Under the pieces are notes generated by a model that did not search any database, had not been told where the DNA came from, and saw only the letters and a program-made list of their open reading frames with translations. A DNA stretch of 13,127 bases, from positions 1 through 13,127 of the forward strand of contig JAFQLG010000022.1 of NCBI GenBank assembly GCA_017414605.1, given 5' to 3'. This document shows, in pieces, positions 6,938-13,127 of this stretch (the first letter of the stretch is position 1; every line of letters starts with the position of its first letter). The position numbers were made by a program, and so were the translations under genes. The stretch comes from Clostridia bacterium. GTDB lineage: Bacteria; Bacillota_A; Clostridia; Oscillospirales; CAG-272.

Positions 6938-8236
6938 TTGACTTATTATTTAGCAATAGATATCGGCGCCTCGTCCGGCAGGCACATCGTTGGCTGGCGA
7001 GAGGACGGTAAAATAAAAACCAACGAGGTCTTCCGCTTTCCAAACGGAGTAAAGGAAAGCGACGGACATCTTGTTTGGGATATAGAGGAGCTATACCAAA
7101 ACGTGATCGCGGGCATCAAAGCGGCGTTTATTCAATACCCAAAGATAGAAAGCCTTTCAATAGATACCTGGGGCGTTGACTACGTACTGCTCAGGGGTGA
7201 GCGCGAGGTGCTCCCCGTTTACGCATACCGCGATAGCCGAACTGAAGCCGTTATTCCACAAGTGCACAGTCAGATTCCCTTCTCCGAGCTTTATGCAAAA
7301 ACGGGTTGCCAATTTCAACCCTTTAACACCGTCTATCAGCTCTATGACGACAAGATCAAGGGGCGCCTGATTGACGTTACCGACGTCTTGATGATACCGG
7401 AATACCTTTTGTGGAAGCTATGCGGAATAAAGGCACGCGAGTTTACAAACGCCACGACTGAGGGCTTGATAAACGCAAAAACGGGAGATTTTGATGCCGA
7501 CATCGTAGCCGCTCTGGGCCTTCCCACGCAGCTGTTTCCAAAGCCTTCAAGCCCCGGGCGAGTGCTTGGCGATCTGCTGCCCGAAGTGGCTCTCCGCACC
7601 GGCGGCAACTGTGCTGTTGTACTATGTGCAACTCACGACACGGCTTGCGCCGTTGAGGGTATCGAAATGGACGCAAACCAACCCTACATCTCCTCTGGCA
7701 CCTGGTCGCTGCTCGGAGTTAAAACGGAGCGCCCGATCACAGACAATGCAAGTCGGCTTGCCAACTACTCAAACGAGGGAGGCGTTGGATACAACCGCTA
7801 TCAGAAAAACATAATGGGAATGTGGCTTGTCAACGAGCTGCGGCGCGAGCTGTGCCTCGACACGTCTTTTGAGGATATTGTAAAAATGGCACAGTCCAGT
7901 AGATGTGGGGCCCTTGTTGATGCCAATTCGCCACAATTTTTATCCCCAAAGAGCATGAGGGCGGCATTCGACGCGGCAACGGGCGGTTTTTCGGACATCG
8001 GCGATTATTTCCGATGCGCTTATCACAGTCTGGCGCAAAGCTACAAGCGCGCCATAGCCGAGCTCGAGGCAAATACGGGCAAGACCTATGAGAAAATATA
8101 CGTTGTCGGCGGAGGGGCCAAAAACGGCTATCTCAATAACCTCACCGAATTGGCGACGGGCAAAAAAATAGTTGCCCTACCCATTGAGGCAACCGCGCTT
8201 GGCAACCTGAAAATACAAATGGAGGCAATCAAATGA
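6938..8236 (+). CDS. rhaB: L-rhamnulokinase
   Basis: RhaB phosphorylates L-rhamnulose at O1 with ATP in the cytoplasm. The 432-residue product belongs to the FGGY/hexokinase-like kinase fold. It has DIGASSGR (8-15) in the N-terminal phosphate loop, WDIEELY and DTWGVDY in domain 1, the catalytic Asp in THDTA (D234), SSGTWSLLG (252-260), and the adenosine-binding VVGGGAKN (389-396). The start is a TTG at 6938, because AAAGGAG (6924-6930) lies seven bases upstream and homology begins at once; an upstream extension to 6872 is less likely. The protein stops at GNLKIQMEAIK, roughly 25 or more residues earlier than RhaB proteins usually end, though the core is complete. Its TGA overlaps the rhaA ATG. 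Confidence 0.94.
   Translation: MTYYLAIDIGASSGRHIVGWREDGKIKTNEVFRFPNGVKESDGHLVWDIEELYQNVIAGIKAAFIQYPKIESLSIDTWGVDYVLLRGEREVLPVYAYRDSRTEAVIPQVHSQIPFSELYAKTGCQFQPFNTVYQLYDDKIKGRLIDVTDVLMIPEYLLWKLCGIKAREFTNATTEGLINAKTGDFDADIVAALGLPTQLFPKPSSPGRVLGDLLPEVALRTGGNCAVVLCATHDTACAVEGIEMDANQPYISSGTWSLLGVKTERPITDNASRLANYSNEGGVGYNRYQKNIMGMWLVNELRRELCLDTSFEDIVKMAQSSRCGALVDANSPQFLSPKSMRAAFDAATGGFSDIGDYFRCAYHSLAQSYKRAIAELEANTGKTYEKIYVVGGGAKNGYLNNLTELATGKKIVALPIEATALGNLKIQMEAIK
8221..8235 (+). promoter_or_regulatory. Strong ribosome binding site and ATG of rhaA
   Basis: A perfect GGAGG (8221-8225) is seven bases before ATG 8233-8235, which overlaps the rhaB TGA as ATGA. This marks the ancestral rhaA start and is the reason for placing the gene start upstream of the TAG at 8248. 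Confidence 0.9.
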
Positions 8237-9471
8237 GTAGATATACATAGGCAAAAAGAATATACGCCGAATACGGTATAGACACGGAAAAGGCGCTGCA
8301 CACGTTGCGCCACGTGTGCATCAGCGTTCATTGCTGGCAGGGCGACGACGTTATCGGCTTTGACAGCCGCGAGTCGCTTTCGGGCGGAATTCAGACCACA
8401 GGCCACTATCCCGGCAAGGCACGCACACCCCAGGAGCTTATGGCGGATTACGACAAGGCGTTCTCGCTCATCGGCGGCAAAAAGAAGCTCAATCTGCACG
8501 CGTCATACGCCATTTTTGAGAAAGGCGAGGAAGTTGGCAGAGATAAGATAGAGCCACGCCATTTTGCAAAATGGGTGCAGTTTGCAAAGGATCGCGGAAT
8601 GGGCATCGACTTTAACCCCACATTTTTCTCGCATCCCATGGTAAAGGACAACCTGACCTTGTCTTCTCCCGATGAAGAGGTCAGAAAATATTGGGTGAAC
8701 CACGGCATTGCCTGCCTTAAAATAGCCGAGTACTTTGCGAACGAAACTGGCATTCCCTGCGTTATGAACATATGGATACCCGATGGATACAAGGAGATCC
8801 CCGCAGACCGTCTGTCGCCGAGAGCACGCTTCAAGGCATCACTTGACGAGATACTCGACACCCCTTACGACAAGTCAAAGGTATACGTAACGCTTGAAAG
8901 CAAGGTGTTCGGCATAGGACTTGAAAGCTACACGGTTGGAAGCGCGGAATTCTGCCTTTCCTACTCCGATCATAAGGGCATAACGCCCCTTATGGACAAC
9001 GGCCACTATCACCCAACCGAGATGGTGAGCGACAAAATATCGTCGCTCCTGCTTTTCAACGAAAAGATAGCTCTGCACGTAACGCGCGCGGTGCGCTGGG
9101 ATAGCGATCACGTTGTAATATTTGATGATGAAACTCGCGAGATAGCCAAGGAGATCGTCAGAAATAACGCCCTTAACCGCGTGTTTATCGCTACAGACTA
9201 TTTTGATGCGTCCATAAACCGCATTTCCGCTTGGGTAACGGGTGTCAGAAGTCTGCAAAAGGCGCTGCTCTTCGCCCTGCTCCAGCCCCATGCAGAGCTT
9301 AAAGCAAAGCAGGATCAAAACAACTTTACCGACGTGATGTATCTTTCGGAAGAGATGAAAACAATGCCATTAGGTGACGTCTGGAATGAATTTTTGAGCC
9401 GCGAGAGCGTTCCTCACAACTATTTGTGCGAGGTCAGAAAATACGAAAGCGAGGTCTTGGCAAAGAGATGA
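8233..9471 (+). CDS. rhaA: L-rhamnose isomerase with in-frame TAG at codon 6
   Basis: RhaA converts L-rhamnose to L-rhamnulose with a divalent metal (Mn or similar) in a TIM barrel. Read from 8233 it begins M-S-R-Y-T, then TAG at codon 6 (8248-8250), then AKRIYAEYGIDTEKAL and on without interruption for 412 positions, close to the usual length. Conserved parts include HCWQGDD (33-39), NIWIPDG, ESKVFG and ESYTVGS (metal and substrate loops), DNGHYHPTE (255-263) and RWDSDHV (288-294). Relatives have Gln where the TAG is, so CAG to TAG is the likely change. TTG at 8305 could restart translation, keeping the active site but losing the first 24 residues; its upstream AAGG is 11 bases away and weak. 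The gene may therefore be broken, rescued by restart or suppression, or the base may be an error. Confidence 0.9.
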
Positions 9472-10292
9472 AAAACATTTTAAGCGCTCCTTTTGTTGAG
9501 CAAATGAAAAAGACCACTGCCAACATGTACCGTCTGGGCTGGGACGAGCGCAACGGAGGCAATATCAGCTATATGCTTGAGGAAGATGAGGTTGCGGAGT
9601 ATCTTGACTTAAGCCGCGTTATCCGCGAGATACCCTTGGGTTTTGACGCGAGCGCCCTTGTGGGCAAAATATTCATCGTTACGGGAACGGGCAAATATTT
9701 CAAGAACGTAACGGATGATCCCGAGGCAAATCTCGGCATAATCCGCATAGGCAAAAGCGGTAACGTTGCCGAGCTTTTGTGGGGATACAGCGACGGCGGC
9801 CGCTTTACAAGTGAGCTCCCGGCACACCTTATGAGCCATATCGCGCGCCTTTCCGTTGACCCCGACAACCGCGTTATCATGCATTCACACCCCACTCATA
9901 CTCTGGCAATGAACTACGTTCACGAGTTGAACGAGAAAAAGCTCACGCATACACTCTGGGAGATGTGCACCGAATGTATCGTGGTCTTTCCGGACGGAGT
10001 TGGCGTTCTGCCATGGATGCTTTGCGGCACAAACGAGATAGGCAAGGCAACCGCAGAAAAAATGAGGCAATTCCGCCTTGTTATCTGGGGAATGCACGGC
10101 ATATACGGCGCGGGCAAGACAATGGACGAAACCTTTGGCCTGATCGAAACCGTTGAAAAAGCGGCCCAGATCTATATGCTGACCGCTCATCTTCCCCGCA
10201 TAAATACAATAAAGGACGATGAGCTTGTAAGGCTTGCCGAGTTCTTTGGAGTAAATTACAGAAAAGACTTTTTGGATAACAAAAGATCGTAG
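9468..10292 (+). CDS. rhaD: L-rhamnulose-1-phosphate aldolase
   Basis: RhaD cleaves L-rhamnulose 1-phosphate to dihydroxyacetone phosphate and L-lactaldehyde, and is a zinc-dependent class II aldolase of the AraD/FucA fold. The 274 residues equal the usual RhaD length. The zinc and catalytic residues are visible: E116 in TSELPAH, H139 and H141 in MHSHPTH, and H210 in WGMHG. The GWDERNGGNIS segment (24-34) is the family's phosphate-binding region. The ATG at 9468 overlaps the rhaA TGA (ATGA), which suggests translational coupling; the nearest Shine-Dalgarno is weak. It ends in TAG, showing that TAG acts as a stop in this genome. A terminator follows at 10325. Confidence 0.95.
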   Translation: MKNILSAPFVEQMKKTTANMYRLGWDERNGGNISYMLEEDEVAEYLDLSRVIREIPLGFDASALVGKIFIVTGTGKYFKNVTDDPEANLGIIRIGKSGNVAELLWGYSDGGRFTSELPAHLMSHIARLSVDPDNRVIMHSHPTHTLAMNYVHELNEKKLTHTLWEMCTECIVVFPDGVGVLPWMLCGTNEIGKATAEKMRQFRLVIWGMHGIYGAGKTMDETFGLIETVEKAAQIYMLTAHLPRINTIKDDELVRLAEFFGVNYRKDFLDNKRS

Positions 10293-10324
10293 TTCAATTT
10301 ATCTGCAAGACCGTATGAAAAAGC

Positions 10325-10353
10325 GCCCGCCGAGATTTCTCGGCGGGCTTTTT
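10325..10353 (+). terminator. Terminator between convergent rhaD and protease gene
   Basis: A perfect 10-bp stem GCCCGCCGAG / CTCGGCGGGC (10325-10334 with 10339-10348) has a 4-base loop and is followed by five T. On the minus strand, a run of five T lies just beyond the other arm after a short GC bulge. It therefore probably ends both the rhaBAD transcript and the convergent protease transcript. Confidence 0.9.
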
Positions 10354-10382
10354 GTTTTTATTCAGCTTTTCGCATCTGCTTT

Positions 10383-13127
10383 TTACTGCCTTGTGATGCG
10401 GATCGTAGCCGTAGGCTCTTCACCCTCGGTTATCTCAACTATTTCTATCGTGTAGCCAAACTCGGTGCGGTCGTCCATAAGTCCGTTATGGAAAAACTCG
10501 GTGTATTCTTCAACCTTAAAGACATCGCCTGCCAAGAAGAGATCGTCCTTGCTCAGCTGAGTTCGAAGATTAGCGAGATCGGTAAAGGTATTGTCGCCGC
10601 CTCTCTGAATGACCTCAAGGAGATAGGAGCCTTTTTCGTTATACGAGTTGGTTTTGTTTATAGTTCCGATAGGATAGAGTGTTTCTTCCGTTTCTCCCTC
10701 GGGAACGAGGCCATCTATGTCAACGTCGCGCGCCTCCATAGTACCGTTAACGTGAGATATGCGTATGCCAAGCGCGCCGCCAAGCCCGTTAGCCGCCGCA
10801 TCAACCGCGTTGACGCCGAGGTCGGTAAACAGGTCTATAATGATGTATTCGCAGAAAGGTGTGCCGTTATAATCGCTGTCAGCACCCGGGATAACGATGG
10901 CTTCACCCGTGGTTGCCAATGCGCCTATCGTTACCTCAACGCTCTCGCCCGACTCAAGAGAATCAGGGAGTATCACCTCGGGTGATATCCAGCCAACCGA
11001 GTACTTGGAGTAAGCGTTCCAGTCACCCGAGTTGCCCGATTGCATATCAAAGCCTCCAACCGCATTGATACCCGTGTAGGTTACGTCATAGTAATCCACG
11101 ATTCCGAGATTGTGGCCAAACTCGTGTATGATAACGTTGCCATCAATACTGTCTATCGGGATATTGGAATAGCAGTTTATGCCAAGCTTGCCGTCTGCGC
11201 CCGCGCCCTTGGGGGTGTAGAAATTCTGGGTCATGGTTCCTACAGTCTGTACGTTTATAAATATAACGGAATCAAAATATCCGTTTTCGTCGCCGTCAAA
11301 TGCGGAGAAATCCATATCGGGATACATCTCGTATACCTTGTCTATGATCTCCGATGCGACCTCATGGCTCAAAGCAAAGGTGTTGTCGGCGCGGTTACGA
11401 TCCATGTAGCACCAATCGGTTAAGAAAGACGTTATCTTAAGCTTTCCGTATGATGCCGTGTTAAAGTAATCGCTAAGCGAATGCTTTTGGCGCAGGGTGG
11501 CGTCGGTATAGTCTGTAACGTTGCCGTCCTCATCCATCACGCGACCAAGAGCCCGAAGTATCTCTGCAAGCTGTTCATCCGTCACAACGTCGGGCGTATC
11601 CTGCCAAACGATAGGAACAACGAGAACGTTGAGTTCAACGTCAACCACCGCAGGATAAGCGTTTGGCACAAGCTGATTGTTGTTATTTGCGTCATTTTTG
11701 CGAGGAAGCACCCATAAGGGAGCGGGCAGCGTGTAATCGCCAATGGTAACGTCAATGGTGGCACCCGGCTTTAAGCCGTCCTTTTCCTTATCCATAACGT
11801 TTCCGTCCTTGTCGCGCAGATCACCTACCGTGAACCACTCGTCCGACTCAAAGGTTGTATTGATGTATATCTCGTGATTGCCTATATATCCCTCGGGCTT
11901 AACGGCATATTTCAAATAGAAGCTATATTGATTTATTTCGGGGCGGAACACCTCTCTTGAAGGATCGTAAAACTCGCCGTACATATAAGACCCTGTAAAG
12001 TGTCGGTCAAAATCACGCGCCAGGATACTTGCGGTATAGCTTTCGGTATCATAATATATGACCAGCTTATCCACCTCATAGTTGTTTTCTTTTTCATGCT
12101 CAAAGCCGCGCGTCGACAAAAGCGAGAAGAAGTTGCCCTGTGTGTCATATGCCATGATGCGGAAATAATCCTGAGCTCCGCGGATATTGCTGTTGCCGTT
12201 CCTATTTCCCTTATAAAGCTCCGCGGGGCTGTCAACGCTCAGCTTGCTTGCCTTAAAGGTATAAGCCGGCTCATACATAACGCCGAAATAGTTGGGAAAT
12301 TCTCCGGTGGTGTGAACGTCGGTTGCCAAAATGCGTCCCAACGCGTCAAGGCTCCATATGCCGCCACCGTCCTTCATATAGAGATTTCCGTTCTTGTACT
12401 CTACGTTTTGCCCGTAAAAGCGTATGACCCTGCCATCAGGCGAGGTTGCGCTGAAGGTGAGAACTCCATCCTCGCCCTGCACTACGCTGTCCTCAATTAT
12501 ATTTTCAAGCACGTCAAAGGCGTAGAGATCCGCCCAATAGAAATCATAGTCTTGAGCTAAAACGGCCATCTCAAAGGGATATGCGTAAGGCTTTCTTTCC
12601 GAAAGCTCACCGAAAATATCCAAAACAAGCTCGCATCCGATATCTATTTCGTTTTTGTCCGCATCAAGAGGTATTACCTCGATGCCGTATCCGCGGGGAA
12701 GATACGTATGGTTGTAGCTGCTTGCGTATTGGTATGCAATATTGGTATATTCTATAACGTCTACCCTCTCACCATCTTCAAGGGTGTAAACCTTTATAAG
12801 ATAATAAGCAGCGTCGGGGACCACGTCCCAATCCGCGCTTCCGAAATCATTCGCCGGGTACACACTTATAGAATACGGCGGCTCGGTTTCCTCGGGCACG
12901 GACTCGGTAGTTTCCGTAGTTGCAGGCTCGGTCGTTTCCGTAGTCGTGGGCTCGGTCGTTTCCGTAGTCGCAGGCTCGGTTGTTTCCGTGGTCGCAGGCT
13001 CGGTGGTTTCCGTAGTTACGGGCTCGGTGGTTTCCGTAGTTACGGGCTCGGTCGTTTCCGTAGTTGCGGGCTCGGTCGTTTCCGTAGTCGCGGGCTCGGT
13101 CGTTTCCGTAGTCGCGGGCTCGGTAGT
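10383..13127 (-). CDS. Secreted M6-family metalloprotease (immune-inhibitor-A-like), 5' end outside the window
   Basis: The frame is open to the right edge, so the N-terminus is missing, including the expected signal peptide. About 914 residues are visible. From the N-side there are 9.4 copies of a PATTETTE linker (codes 13127-12903), then a fibronectin-III-like or similar beta region, a long beta-rich segment, and the M6 catalytic domain. The zinc motif HEFGHNLGIVD is coded at 11126-11094, followed by GGFDMQSGN (Met-turn) and YSKYSVGW, which fit the M6 family. It has no membrane anchor in the visible C-terminus. It probably degrades extracellular protein; a GTG at 12899 is not taken as start because the repeats continue in frame. 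Transcription ends at the shared terminator. Confidence 0.9.
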   Translation of the reverse strand, partial: TTEPATTETTEPATTETTEPATTETTEPVTTETTEPVTTETTEPATTETTEPATTETTEPTTTETTEPATTETTESVPEETEPPYSISVYPANDFGSADWDVVPDAAYYLIKVYTLEDGERVDVIEYTNIAYQYASSYNHTYLPRGYGIEVIPLDADKNEIDIGCELVLDIFGELSERKPYAYPFEMAVLAQDYDFYWADLYAFDVLENIIEDSVVQGEDGVLTFSATSPDGRVIRFYGQNVEYKNGNLYMKDGGGIWSLDALGRILATDVHTTGEFPNYFGVMYEPAYTFKASKLSVDSPAELYKGNRNGNSNIRGAQDYFRIMAYDTQGNFFSLLSTRGFEHEKENNYEVDKLVIYYDTESYTASILARDFDRHFTGSYMYGEFYDPSREVFRPEINQYSFYLKYAVKPEGYIGNHEIYINTTFESDEWFTVGDLRDKDGNVMDKEKDGLKPGATIDVTIGDYTLPAPLWVLPRKNDANNNNQLVPNAYPAVVDVELNVLVVPIVWQDTPDVVTDEQLAEILRALGRVMDEDGNVTDYTDATLRQKHSLSDYFNTASYGKLKITSFLTDWCYMDRNRADNTFALSHEVASEIIDKVYEMYPDMDFSAFDGDENGYFDSVIFINVQTVGTMTQNFYTPKGAGADGKLGINCYSNIPIDSIDGNVIIHEFGHNLGIVDYYDVTYTGINAVGGFDMQSGNSGDWNAYSKYSVGWISPEVILPDSLESGESVEVTIGALATTGEAIVIPGADSDYNGTPFCEYIIIDLFTDLGVNAVDAAANGLGGALGIRISHVNGTMEARDVDIDGLVPEGETEETLYPIGTINKTNSYNEKGSYLLEVIQRGGDNTFTDLANLRTQLSKDDLFLAGDVFKVEEYTEFFHNGLMDDRTEFGYTIEIVEITEGEEPTATIRITRQ
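12903..13127 (-). repeat. 24-bp tandem repeat coding a PATTETTE linker
   Basis: Nine complete exact-period 24-bp units (12903-13118) and a part-unit reach the edge. Each codes P-[A/V/T]-T-T-E-T-T-E on the minus strand: six A, two V and one T variant. The unit keeps the reading frame and the copies are very similar, so copy number could change by slippage. Such Thr/Pro-rich stretches are common linkers in secreted Clostridia proteins. Confidence 0.95.

Noticed and set aside
8233..10292. TAG reassigned to Gln across the genome
   Set aside because: rhaD ends with TAG at the normal length of 274 residues, and reading through it would run into the terminator. Only one gene in the window carries an internal TAG.
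12897..12899. GTG at 12899 as the start of the protease
   Set aside because: The same frame continues upstream through the repeat linker to the window edge, and a secreted enzyme needs an N-terminal signal peptide.

Overview
This 13.1 kb window looks like chromosomal DNA from a low-to-mid GC member of the Bacillota (class Clostridia), probably an uncultured gut-type lineage. That placement is an inference. It rests on strong GGAGG ribosome binding sites, the alpha2-type glycyl-tRNA synthetase, sigma-70-like TTGACA/TATAAT promoters, and the linkage of a RhaB-RhaA-RhaD rhamnose operon with a large secreted M6 metalloprotease. The genes read as ordinary chromosome: I see no transposase, integrase, tRNA, rRNA or CRISPR array.

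Layout. (1) 1-1107: end of the ribosomal stalk operon, rplJ (L10) and rplL (L7/L12), closed by a strong terminator. (2) 1174-2741: glyS on the minus strand, with a clear promoter and a short leader and no T-box. (3) 2867-5268: a two-gene plus-strand operon made of a DUF1538 membrane protein and a protein that reads as two tandem PII-like domains, closed by a terminator. (4) 5269-5823: an AT-rich intergenic stretch carrying repeated ATTAAG...CTTAAT-like 16-mers, then a small minus-strand gene whose product resembles one half of the eukaryotic FAIM1 beta fold, with its own near-consensus promoter. (5) 5845-10348: an AraC-family regulator divergent from rhaB-rhaA-rhaD, which are joined by ATGA overlaps. 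(6) 10383 to the right edge: a secreted M6 (immune-inhibitor-A-like) metalloprotease on the minus strand, cut by the edge inside an octapeptide repeat linker.

How the genes work together. The AraC-type protein probably senses L-rhamnose or a related sugar and activates the divergent rhaBAD transcript. RhaA would make L-rhamnulose, RhaB would phosphorylate it, and RhaD would split it to dihydroxyacetone phosphate and L-lactaldehyde. The most striking point is that rhaA has an in-frame TAG at codon 6, in a place where relatives are expected to have Gln (CAG). The remaining 400-odd codons are intact and the Shine-Dalgarno is perfect. TAG is used as a normal stop by rhaD, so general reassignment of TAG is unlikely.

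The second point of interest is the DUF1538/PII-like pair. Both partners are internally duplicated, which suggests a transporter-like membrane protein controlled by a two-domain PII relative. The third is the small FAIM1-like beta protein next to the unexplained AT-rich motif array.
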